64,000 nucleotides of DNA. It comes from DASZQY01 sp035548515 (GTDB lineage Bacteria; Pseudomonadota; Alphaproteobacteria; Rhizobiales; Kaistiaceae). A program made the position numbers and the translations under genes. Each line of letters opens with the position of its first letter. Positions within the stretch are counted from its first letter, which is position 1. Location: assembly GCA_035548515.1 (NCBI GenBank), contig DASZSW010000009.1, positions 1 to 64,000 of the forward strand, written 5' to 3'. Shown here in pieces: positions 49,755 to 59,039 of this stretch. The notes below the pieces were generated by a model. It saw only the letters and a program-made list of their open reading frames with translations, searched no databases and had not been told where the DNA came from.

Positions 49755-50057
49755 CTAAGGCTGCGCCCCGTCGTAGCCTTCGATGATCACCAGATCGGTC
49801 TCGATGGCATCGCCGCGCACCGCCAGCGCCGCCTTGTATTCCGGCGAAGCAAAGCAGGCCGTCGCCGCCTCGAAGCTCGGAAACTCGATGATGGTGTTCA
49901 CCGGCCACGCCTCCCCGAGCGGGTTCTCGAACTTGCCGCCACGGGCGAGGAAACGACCGCCGAATTTTCGGAATGCGGCGCTGTTGACCTCCCGATAGGC
50001 GGCATATTGCTCCGGCTTGTTGATCTTGAGGCCGACGATCCAGTAGCCCTTCGCCAC
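49755..50057 (-). CDS. DUF1330-family protein
   Basis: The 100-residue protein is a ferredoxin-like alpha-beta fold of the DUF1330 family: GYWIVGLKINKPEQYAAYREV, FLARGGKFENPLGEAWPVNTIIEFPSFEAATACFASPEYKAAL and VIIEGYDG. The family is common in alphaproteobacteria and is uncharacterised. pyrF is 11 bp upstream on the same strand. Confidence 0.92.
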   Translation of the reverse strand: MAKGYWIVGLKINKPEQYAAYREVNSAAFRKFGGRFLARGGKFENPLGEAWPVNTIIEFPSFEAATACFASPEYKAALAVRGDAIETDLVIIEGYDGAQP

Positions 50058-50068
50058 GTTGCTGCTCC

Positions 50069-50776
50069 TTACTTGCCACCGCTGGCGAGCGCGATCTCAG
50101 CGATGATCGCGTCCGCCGCGGACTTCGGATCCGCCGCCCCCGTGATCGGGCGACCCACCACGAGGTAATCCGCTCCGGCCTGTATCGCGTCGGCGGGCGT
50201 CGCGATGCGCTTCTGGTCGCCGGCGGTGCTGCCGCTCGGCCTGATGCCGGGGATCACCACTGCCATTTCCGGCCTCACGATCTGGCGCACAGCCGCGGCT
50301 TCGGCCGGCGAGGCGACGACGCCGTCCATTCCTGCTGCGCGGGCGTCGGCGGCGCGGATCGCCACAAGCGACGCTACCGTGCCGGCATAGCCCGCATTGG
50401 CGAGGTCGCTCTGGTCCATCGACGTCAGCACCGTGACGCCGAGCAGCTTCAGCCTGGCGCGGCCGCGCGCCGAAACCGCTGCGCGCATTGCCTGCGGGTA
50501 GGCGTGGATGGTGACGAATGTCATGCCCATGGCGGCGATGCTTTCCACAGCGCCGGCCACGGTGTTGTCGATGTCGAGCAGCTTGACGTCGAGGAACACC
50601 TGCTTGCCGCTTCGCCCCAGACGCTCTGCGAAGGCTAGTCCGCCGGCGAACGTGAGCTGCAGCCCGACCTTGTAGAAGCTGACGCTGTCGCCGAGTCGCG
50701 CCACCATGGCTTCCGCCTCAGGGACGCTTTTCACGTCGAGGGCAACGATAAGCCGGTCGCGCGCGGGAATCTTCAT
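50069..50776 (-). CDS. pyrF: Orotidine 5'-phosphate decarboxylase
   Basis: PyrF makes UMP from OMP. The 235-residue barrel has Asp-14 in LIVALDV, the catalytic D-x-K-x-x-D as Asp-63, Lys-65 and Asp-68 in FLDVKLLDIDNT, and VIPGIRPSGS and ADYLVVGRPITGA for phosphate binding. The ATG at 50776 fits the family start. It is followed by DUF1330 and then dapB and gpmA on the same strand. Confidence 0.97.
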   Translation of the reverse strand: MKIPARDRLIVALDVKSVPEAEAMVARLGDSVSFYKVGLQLTFAGGLAFAERLGRSGKQVFLDVKLLDIDNTVAGAVESIAAMGMTFVTIHAYPQAMRAAVSARGRARLKLLGVTVLTSMDQSDLANAGYAGTVASLVAIRAADARAAGMDGVVASPAEAAAVRQIVRPEMAVVIPGIRPSGSTAGDQKRIATPADAIQAGADYLVVGRPITGAADPKSAADAIIAEIALASGGK

Positions 50777-50823
50777 GCGGTGCGCCTTGTCGCGGAAGGC
50801 GCGTTCGCGGTCAACGAAAAACC

Positions 50824-51660
50824 TTAGGCAAGCTTCAGCGCCACGGTCCCGAGGCCGATCAGTGCAATGGCGGCGAGCCGTGCCGGCGTCACCTTCTCGT
50901 GCAACACGAAAACCGCGATGCCCGTTGCGAAAACGATGGCCGTCTCGCGGAGCGCCGCGACAATCGCCACCGGCGCCTGCGTCATCGCCCACAGCGCCAG
51001 GCCGTAGGAAACCAGCGTCCCCGCGCCGCCTATCAGCCCGAGGTGGAGATTGGCCGTCGCGTATGCGCGAAAGTAGCCCGGCCGGCTGATGATCTCGCGG
51101 GCAATGAGCGGCACAGAAGCGGCAAGCGAAAGCCACATGATGTAGCCCGCGGCCGAGCCCGCGACACGGACGCCAAGGCCGTCGTTGATGGTATACCCGG
51201 CAATGACGAGCGCGTTCAGCAGCGCCAGAGCGACGCCGCGGAAGCTGTCGCCGCGCCGGACCCCAAGGGCGGTTGTCAGCACGCCCGACGAAACCAGCAC
51301 CACACCGGCCCACGCCGGAACGGACAAAGCCTCGCCCAGCCAGAACGCCGTGACGACAGCGACGATGAGCGGCGCTGTACCCCGCATCAACGGGTAGGCC
51401 TGGCTCATGTCGGCGGCGCGATACGCCTTGCCGACGAGCGTGTAGTAGACGGTGTGAAGCACCAGCGCGGCGGCGAGATAAGGCCAGCTCGCGGCCGCCG
51501 GCACGGGCACGAAGGGCAGGGCGATCGCGCTGATCACACCCGCGCAGCCCGCAACCAGCACGGCTCCGGCCTGGCTGTCGGGCGCGTTCTTGACGATGGC
51601 GTTCCACACGGCGTGACACGCCGCGGCGAAGAGCACGATGACGAAGACCGCCGCGGACAT
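50824..51660 (-). CDS. EamA/DMT-family transporter
   Basis: The 278-residue protein has ten hydrophobic helices in two EamA halves (AAACHAVWNAIVKN in the first, INDGLGVRV and HLGLIGGAGTLVSYGLALWAM in the second). DMT transporters export amino acids, nucleotides or drugs; the substrate cannot be inferred. It is divergent from a CPBP protease gene, 58 bp apart. Confidence 0.92.
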   Translation of the reverse strand: MSAAVFVIVLFAAACHAVWNAIVKNAPDSQAGAVLVAGCAGVISAIALPFVPVPAAASWPYLAAALVLHTVYYTLVGKAYRAADMSQAYPLMRGTAPLIVAVVTAFWLGEALSVPAWAGVVLVSSGVLTTALGVRRGDSFRGVALALLNALVIAGYTINDGLGVRVAGSAAGYIMWLSLAASVPLIAREIISRPGYFRAYATANLHLGLIGGAGTLVSYGLALWAMTQAPVAIVAALRETAIVFATGIAVFVLHEKVTPARLAAIALIGLGTVALKLA

Positions 51661-51718
51661 TTTCCGAGCCGTTTTGTTGCGCCGGCTAAATAGACCTGCC
51701 GCCTTGCGGGAGGCAACG

Positions 51719-52567
51719 ATGGCCCTCGCGTCTGCCGCTCATTGCTGCCACCATGCGGCGATGGAGCCACTCGTCTCGTCCGCGCGGCTGCGGACCGCGC
51801 TCTCGCTCGTGATCTTCGCGGGCTGGATAGCGATCACCGTCTTCTCGGGCGATTTCGTCGGTGGTGGGGCGCGCACGCCTCAGCCGCTCAACGTGCCGAT
51901 TTCCCAGTCGGTGCAGATGAACCTTCTGGCGGCGGTCGTCTTTCTCGTCGTCGCTATTGTTGCCTTGGGCTGGTGGGATATTGGCCTGGGAGCGCCGCGC
52001 TCCTGGCGCTCGCTGCGGGTGCTGTGGTTTCCCGGGCTGTATCTCCTTGCGTTCCTGGGGCTGGCGATATTCGCCGGCTTCCCGCCGCCCTCGGTCCTGC
52101 TGGTCATCGCCGCGAACACGGCGCTGGCCGGCCTGTCCGAGGAGGTCGCGTGCCGCGGCGTGCTCTACAAAGGCCTGCGCCACTCGCTGCCGGTCTGGCC
52201 CTCGATCCTGCTCAGCACTTTGTTGTTCGGCGCGGTGCACATCCTTAATGGACTGGCCACCGGCGACTTCCTGGCATCGTCGATCCAGGCGGTGACCGCG
52301 TTCATGACCGGCATCGCCTTCATGGGTATCCGCATCCGCACCGGTTCGCTCTATCCCGCGATTGTCCTGCACGCGCTATGGGACTTCCTGCTGATCGTGG
52401 CAGTGACCGGGCTCGCCGCCCGATTTGGGGCCGAGGCCGCGGCGCAAGTCCCCTCGGCGAGTTCGCTGCCGCTCGCGGCGCTGGCGCTGCCCGTCGCGGT
52501 GATTGTGCCGAATTTTCTGTTCGGCCTGTTTCTGCTCCGCCACGCCTCGCGCCACGAGATGGCCTAG
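51719..52567 (+). CDS. CPBP-family intramembrane metalloprotease
   Basis: The 282-residue multi-spanning protein has the CPBP (Abi/Rce1-like) motifs: EEVACR at 141-146 (E-E-x-x-x-R), Phe-170 and His-174 in FGAVH, and His-218 in LHALWDF. The ATG at 51719 has GGGAGG 5 bp upstream. Bacterial CPBP proteases process small peptides or protect against self-made bacteriocins, but most are uncharacterised. The stop overlaps the convergent FMN reductase stop by 4 bp. Confidence 0.9.
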   Translation: MALASAAHCCHHAAMEPLVSSARLRTALSLVIFAGWIAITVFSGDFVGGGARTPQPLNVPISQSVQMNLLAAVVFLVVAIVALGWWDIGLGAPRSWRSLRVLWFPGLYLLAFLGLAIFAGFPPPSVLLVIAANTALAGLSEEVACRGVLYKGLRHSLPVWPSILLSTLLFGAVHILNGLATGDFLASSIQAVTAFMTGIAFMGIRIRTGSLYPAIVLHALWDFLLIVAVTGLAARFGAEAAAQVPSASSLPLAALALPVAVIVPNFLFGLFLLRHASRHEMA

Positions 52568-53136
52568 TCGGCGAGCCGCCGCGAAAAATCCACGAGCTGC
52601 TTTGCGGCCGACTTCAGGGCGCGCTCGGCGCCTTCGTCGATCAACGCGCCGGCTTCATCGAAGGCGTGCTGCGCCATCGGCAGCTCGACGCGGAGCGGGA
52701 TCATGACGCCTTGCAGGCCGATAGCAATGATCTTGCGGAGATCGATGATGGCCCGCGCGCCGCCGTAGCGCCCGTCGGACGAGCCGCCGAGGCAGTAGAC
52801 CTTGTGGCGGTAGGGGAGCGTGCCGGTGTGGCGCAGGCGACTGACCCACGCGATGGCGTTGTTCAGGAGCGGCGGGACGGAGTGGTTGTACTCGGGCGTC
52901 GAAACGAAGACGCCCTGGTTGGCGGCAATGAGCTGCGCCAGCTTGGTGGCGTTCTCCGGCACGCCCTTCTCATGCTCGAGGTCGCCGTTGTAGATCGGCA
53001 GTGGATAGTCGGCGAGCGAGATGGTCGTCACCTCGGCATCGTTCAGCGCGATCTCCTTCGCCGCCGCGGCGGCGAGCTTGGACGAGAGGGCGCCGCTGCG
53101 GATGGAGCCGGAGAAGACGAGGATGCGTGCGGGCAT
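52564..53136 (-). CDS. NADPH-dependent FMN reductase
   Basis: The 190-residue flavodoxin-like protein has the FMN phosphate-binding GSIRSGALSSKLA (10-22) and the isoalloxazine loop TPEYNHSVPPLLNNAIAWVSR, typical of ArsH/chromate reductase-type quinone reductases. LGGSSDGRYGGARA is the third binding block. It could reduce quinones, azo dyes or chromate; the physiological substrate is unknown. Confidence 0.93.
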   Translation of the reverse strand: MPARILVFSGSIRSGALSSKLAAAAAKEIALNDAEVTTISLADYPLPIYNGDLEHEKGVPENATKLAQLIAANQGVFVSTPEYNHSVPPLLNNAIAWVSRLRHTGTLPYRHKVYCLGGSSDGRYGGARAIIDLRKIIAIGLQGVMIPLRVELPMAQHAFDEAGALIDEGAERALKSAAKQLVDFSRRLAD

Positions 53137-53176
53137 GATGGGAGACGCCTGAGAGGGGCTGAACAGGAAGAATAGG

Positions 53177-53350
53177 GCACCGCCTCTCCCATAGGGAGAG
53201 GGCTTCCGAACTTAGCGAGCGTAGCGAGCTTAGTGAGGAAGGGTGAGGGGTTATGCGCTATTCGGAGAGGGCATAACCCCTCACCCCATTCGCCTAAGTT
53301 CGCTGCGCTCACTAAGGCTCATGGCTCTCTCCCTATGGGAGAGGGGGTGC
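53177..53350. repeat. Interspersed palindromic element, full copy 4
   Basis: The copy is close to the consensus: CTCTCCCATAGGGAGAG at the left, GGTGAGGGGTTATGC and GCATAACCCCTCACC inside, and CTCTCCCTATGGGAGAG at the right. It lies upstream of the FMN reductase and downstream of dnaJ (both minus strand). Confidence 0.9.
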
Positions 53351-53359
53351 CCGACGAGA

Positions 53360-54508
53360 CTAGCCCCCGAGACCCTCGAGAAAATCGCGCACCCGCGCGA
53401 AGAAGCCCGTTGACTCCGGGTTGTTCTCTCCCGACGACAGCTGCTCGAATTCCTGCAGCAGCTCGCGCTGGCGCCGGGTCAGGTTCTGCGGCGTCTCGAC
53501 CGCTACCTGGATGTACATGTCGCCGACGCGCTGCGAGCGCAGCACCGGCATGCCCTTCGACTTCAGGCGGAACTGCTTGCCGGTCTGCGTCCCGTCGGGG
53601 ACTTTCACGCGCGTCTGGCCACCGTCGATCGTCGGCACCTGGAACTCACCTCCGAGCGCCGCCGTCGTCACCGAGATCGGCGCGCGGCAGAAGATGTCGG
53701 CGCCGTCGCGCTGGAAGAATTCGTGCGGCTTGATCGACAGGAAAATGTAGAGGTCGCCCGACGGTCCGCCCCGCAATCCGGCCTCGCCCTCGCCGGCGAG
53801 CCGGATGCGCGTGCCGTCCTCGATGCCGGAGGGAATGTTGACGCTGAGCTTGCGGTCCTGCGTCACGCGGCCGGCGCCGTGGCACTCGACGCATGGGTCG
53901 GCGATCACCTCACCGCGCCCCTGACAGGTCGGGCAGGTGCGCTCGATAGAGAAGAAGCCCTGGCTGGCGCGCACGCGCCCGGCGCCATCGCACGTCGGGC
54001 AGACCTTGGGGCTGGAGCCAGGCTTCGAGCCCGAGCCGGAGCAAGTCTTGCACACGATCTTGGTCGGCACCGCGATCTCGGCGGTCTTGCCGGCGTAAGC
54101 CTCCTCGAGCGTGATCTCCATATTGTAGCGCAGGTCCCCGCCGCGCTCGCGCCCGTTGCGCGAGGCGTTGGTGCCGCGCCGGCCACCGCCCATGACGTCG
54201 CCGAAGATGTTTTCGAAGATGTCCGACATCGTCGCGCCGAAGTCGCCGGGGAAGCCGCCGCCATTGCCCATGCCGCCGTTCTCGAAGGCGGCGTGGCCGT
54301 AGCGGTCGTAAGCGGCGCGCTGCTGCGGGTCCTTCAGGCATTCGTACGCCGCCGCGACTTCCTTGAACTTCACCTCGGCCGTCTTGTCGCCGGGGTTGCG
54401 GTCCGGGTGATACTGCATGGCGAGCTTGCGGAAGGCCGCCTTCAGGGTCTTGTCGTCGGCCGTGCGCGTAACGCCCAGCACCTCGTAGAAGTCCGCTTTC
54501 ACCGCCAC
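53360..54508 (-). CDS. dnaJ: Chaperone protein DnaJ
   Basis: DnaJ delivers substrates to DnaK and stimulates its ATPase. The 382-residue type I protein has the J-domain with the HPD motif (YHPDRNPGD, about 33-41), a Gly-rich linker, the zinc region with four repeats (CKTCSGSGS, CPTCDGAGR, CPTCQGRGE, CVECHGAGR) and the C-terminal substrate domains. It follows a GNAT gene by 1 bp, and dnaK is the first gene of the set. Confidence 0.98.
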   Translation of the reverse strand: MAVKADFYEVLGVTRTADDKTLKAAFRKLAMQYHPDRNPGDKTAEVKFKEVAAAYECLKDPQQRAAYDRYGHAAFENGGMGNGGGFPGDFGATMSDIFENIFGDVMGGGRRGTNASRNGRERGGDLRYNMEITLEEAYAGKTAEIAVPTKIVCKTCSGSGSKPGSSPKVCPTCDGAGRVRASQGFFSIERTCPTCQGRGEVIADPCVECHGAGRVTQDRKLSVNIPSGIEDGTRIRLAGEGEAGLRGGPSGDLYIFLSIKPHEFFQRDGADIFCRAPISVTTAALGGEFQVPTIDGGQTRVKVPDGTQTGKQFRLKSKGMPVLRSQRVGDMYIQVAVETPQNLTRRQRELLQEFEQLSSGENNPESTGFFARVRDFLEGLGG

Positions 54509-54509
54509 G

Positions 54510-55055
54510 TCAGGCCACCTTCGCTGCGCCAGTCGGCGCGCTCCGCTTGATCCAGTCGGCCCGCTTCAGGCCCATGATGTCGACTGCGTACGCTACACCG
54601 TCACTCCGCACACTGGTGCTGTGTTCCTCGTCGCGGAAGCCGGAGCGCTCGTACATGCCGCGTGCCAGGCTGTTCTCCACCGCTACGGCCAACACCAGGT
54701 GCTCGACGCCCAGCGTGTCGAAAGCATAAGCAACCGACTGATTGAAGAACGCGCGGCCGAACCCCTGTCCCCGGCGATCGCGCGCTACAGCGAAGCGGCC
54801 AATCCGAGCCCACTTGCGTGGAATGTCGCGCAGATATTGCACGTGTGCGGTCGGCACATCGCGCTCGTCCACCGCGGTCAGGCAGATGCGCGGCTGCTCA
54901 CGCGCGATCTCGGCGATCCATCCGGCCATCTGATCTACCGAGAGGGGAAAGCGAACATCGGGACCGCCCCACTGCGCCAGCTCCGAAAGATCCTGGAACC
55001 AGCGCACCATCTCCTCCGCGTCTTCCGGTCGGGCCGGGCGAAGAGTGATGTCCAT
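54510..55055 (-). CDS. GNAT-family N-acetyltransferase between dnaK and dnaJ
   Basis: The 181-residue protein has the GNAT fold with VARDRRGQGFGRAFFNQSVAY, the R/Q-x-x-G-x-G/A acetyl-CoA loop, and VEHLVLAVAVENSLARGMYERSGF, a late GNAT motif. It sits 26 bp after dnaK and 1 bp before dnaJ, so it is very likely cotranscribed with both. Substrate is unknown. A GNAT inside a dnaK-dnaJ operon is not the usual layout. Confidence 0.88.
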   Translation of the reverse strand: MDITLRPARPEDAEEMVRWFQDLSELAQWGGPDVRFPLSVDQMAGWIAEIAREQPRICLTAVDERDVPTAHVQYLRDIPRKWARIGRFAVARDRRGQGFGRAFFNQSVAYAFDTLGVEHLVLAVAVENSLARGMYERSGFRDEEHSTSVRSDGVAYAVDIMGLKRADWIKRSAPTGAAKVA

Positions 55056-55081
55056 GGGGCGGCTACCCGAGTGCTACGGCG

Positions 55082-57001
<1,920 letters not shown>

Positions 57002-57112
57002 GTCTCATGTCTCCTTCCGGCAGACCGAACGGGTCCAATGCGGCCCCCGATCCGGCCCCTGATGCTTGAAATAGAATGTCCCCGTCTCGGGACAGGGCGT
57101 GTGGCTTCAGGG

Positions 57113-57144
57113 CGTATATAAGAACGGGTGAAATGCGCCGCAAG
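57113..57144 (-). promoter_or_regulatory. Heat-shock sigma-32 promoter of dnaK
   Basis: On the minus strand CTTGCG (57139-57144) and CTTATATACG (57113-57122) are 16 bp apart. The -10 matches the alphaproteobacterial sigma-32 pattern CYTATNTNNG in full, and the -35 keeps CTTG. It would give a leader of about 100 nt before the dnaK start. No CIRCE element is present. Confidence 0.7.
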
Positions 57145-57188
57145 CGCTGCTTTTGGCGGATTTCGGCTGATTTGGCGAGGGAATTTCC

Positions 57189-57623
57189 ATGGCTGTCCGC
57201 GCCCTGGTTGTCGCACTGATGATGCTGTTTTCCTCGGGTTTTGTGGCCCTGGCTGACGAAGCCGCGACGCCCCAGCCCGGCTCGCCACTCCGCACCGCGA
57301 TCCTCGACGCCGTCCGGCCGATCGTTCAGGCCGAGGTCGGCGGCACGGTGGAGTTCCAGGTCTACGACCTCCGCGTGCTCGGCGAATGGGCCTTCGTCAC
57401 CGCCCGCCCCCAGCGCAGGGGTGGCGCGCCGGTCGAGTGGACCTACACCCGCTACCAGCGCTGGATCGACGACGGCGCCTTTGATGAAGTGGTTACCGCG
57501 CTGCTCCGCCAGACGCCGAACGGCTGGCTCGTCTACGAATACGACATCGGCGCCACCGATGTGGTCTGGACGCCGTGGAAGGACGAGTTTCCGGTCCCAC
57601 CGGAGGTCTTCCCCGGCGGATGA
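57189..57623 (+). CDS. Small periplasmic protein upstream of alkB-like gene, unknown
   Basis: The 144-residue protein has a signal peptide (VVALMMLFSSGFVALA, cut after about residue 22) and a soluble domain, DAVRPIVQAEVGGTVEFQVYDLRVLGEWAFVTARPQ to WLVYEYDIGATDVVW, that looks like a small NTF2-like or cystatin-like fold. No named family is recognised with confidence. Its TGA overlaps the ATG of the AlkB-like gene, so the two are translated together. It is divergent from dnaK. Confidence 0.8.
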   Translation: MAVRALVVALMMLFSSGFVALADEAATPQPGSPLRTAILDAVRPIVQAEVGGTVEFQVYDLRVLGEWAFVTARPQRRGGAPVEWTYTRYQRWIDDGAFDEVVTALLRQTPNGWLVYEYDIGATDVVWTPWKDEFPVPPEVFPGG

Positions 57624-58240
57624 GCGACGGCTTTCGCGTCTTTCCGGGTTATCTCGATCGGGCCGCGCAAGCGAGCCTGGTGGATGAGCTGCGCGCCGCC
57701 GAGAAAGTGGCGCCGTTCTTCCAGCCAACGATGCGGCGAACCGGCAAGCCTTTCTCCGTGCGCATGACCAATCTCGGTGCCCTCGGCTGGGTGTCGGACC
57801 GCGAACGCGGCTACCGCTATCAGCCAGCGCATCCAGACACGGGAAAATCGTGGCCACCCATCCCGGCGATGGTGCTGGCGGTCTGGCGGGCCGTCGCCGA
57901 CTATCCGCACGATCCGAAAGCCTGTCTGGTCAACCGCTACGAGACGAGTGCGAAGATGGGTCTGCACCAGGATCGCGACGAAGCCGATTTCTCCGCGCCC
58001 GTCGTTTCGATCTCGCTTGGCGATACGTGCCTTTTCCGCATCGGTGGCCCAAAGCGCGATGACCCGACGCGCTCGCTACGTCTGTCGTCGGGCGATGTCG
58101 TCGTGCTGGGCGGCGCCTCGCGCCTCGCCTTCCATGGCGTCGATCGCATCTATCCCGGCACGTCGACATTGCTGGGCGGCTGGTTCCCCAACGGCGGCCG
58201 CCTCAACCTCACGCTACGCCGTGTCACCAGGCCGGGCTGA
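57620..58240 (+). CDS. alkB: AlkB-like alpha-ketoglutarate-dependent dioxygenase
   Basis: AlkB proteins repair 1-methyladenine and 3-methylcytosine by oxidative demethylation. The 206-residue protein has the iron ligands His-116 and Asp-118 in LHQDRD and His-172 in AFHGVDR, and the 2-oxoglutarate arginine in RLNLTLR (194-200). RMTNLGALGWVSD and CLVNRYETSAKMGLHQ are typical. The start overlaps the upstream periplasmic gene, and a role beyond DNA repair is not excluded. Confidence 0.93.
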   Translation: MSDGFRVFPGYLDRAAQASLVDELRAAEKVAPFFQPTMRRTGKPFSVRMTNLGALGWVSDRERGYRYQPAHPDTGKSWPPIPAMVLAVWRAVADYPHDPKACLVNRYETSAKMGLHQDRDEADFSAPVVSISLGDTCLFRIGGPKRDDPTRSLRLSSGDVVVLGGASRLAFHGVDRIYPGTSTLLGGWFPNGGRLNLTLRRVTRPG

Positions 58241-58321
58241 AGCGACGCATTGCGCCGCCCCAATGCTGCCGCCAAGGTGGATATCGTTCGATCGACGGTG
58301 ACGGGCGGCTGAGGGACGTGA

Positions 58322-59038
58322 ATGAAAATCGCGAACGACTGGATGCGCACGATCGTCGGGGCCGCGCTCCTGACGTTCATCCTCAAGACGGTGGCGTTCG
58401 CCACTTACTACATCCCGTCGGAAAGCATGGTCCCGACGCTCGAAGTCGGCGACCGCCTGATCGCGACGAAATTCGACTATGGCTTTGGCCCGTACTCGGC
58501 ACCGCTGGTCACGCTGCCGCGCCTGCCATTCGCCGACGGCCGCATCTTCAGCCATCTGCCGAACCGCGGCGACATCGTTCTGTTCCAGCACCCGACCACC
58601 GGCGAGACTCTGGTCAAGCGCCTGATCGGCCTCCCCGGCGATACGATCCAGGTCACCGACGGGCGCCTGATTATCAACGGTGTCATCGCCCCACGTAAAT
58701 TCGTGAAGACGTATGCCTATCGCCAGTATGGGGGCGCGCCGGTAGAGGTGACCGAATACGAGGAGACGTTGCCCGGCGGCTTCACCCATCCGGTGATCAT
58801 GCAATCCGATGCGCGTCCAGCGGAGAACACCGGTGTCTACACGGTGCCGGCGGGCCACATCTTCGTCATGGGCGACAATCGGGACAACTCCGCCGACAGC
58901 CGCTTCCAGTCGCTTGGCTATGTGCCGATCGAAAACCTCATCGGCCGCTCGCGCGCGATCCTCTATTCGCTGCACGACTGCACGCCCGAGCAGGGCCTGA
59001 CCTGCGCCGACCGGCGATATCTGACCGCGCTGGATTAG
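58322..59038 (+). CDS. lepB: Signal peptidase I
   Basis: LepB removes signal peptides in the periplasm. The 238-residue protein has one N-terminal membrane helix (VGAALLTFILKTVAFATYY), catalytic Ser-35 in SESMVPTL, general base Lys-99 in TLVKRLIGLPGD, and the box E MGDNRDNSADSR. It is shorter than enterobacterial LepB (about 320), as in other alphaproteobacteria. Its stop lies 1 bp from that of the convergent maeB. Confidence 0.95.
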   Translation: MKIANDWMRTIVGAALLTFILKTVAFATYYIPSESMVPTLEVGDRLIATKFDYGFGPYSAPLVTLPRLPFADGRIFSHLPNRGDIVLFQHPTTGETLVKRLIGLPGDTIQVTDGRLIINGVIAPRKFVKTYAYRQYGGAPVEVTEYEETLPGGFTHPVIMQSDARPAENTGVYTVPAGHIFVMGDNRDNSADSRFQSLGYVPIENLIGRSRAILYSLHDCTPEQGLTCADRRYLTALD

Positions 59039-59039
59039 C

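Noticed and set aside
53233..53733. A plus-strand 166-codon frame over the fourth palindromic copy and dnaJ
   Set aside because: It is made of repeat sequence plus the antisense of dnaJ.
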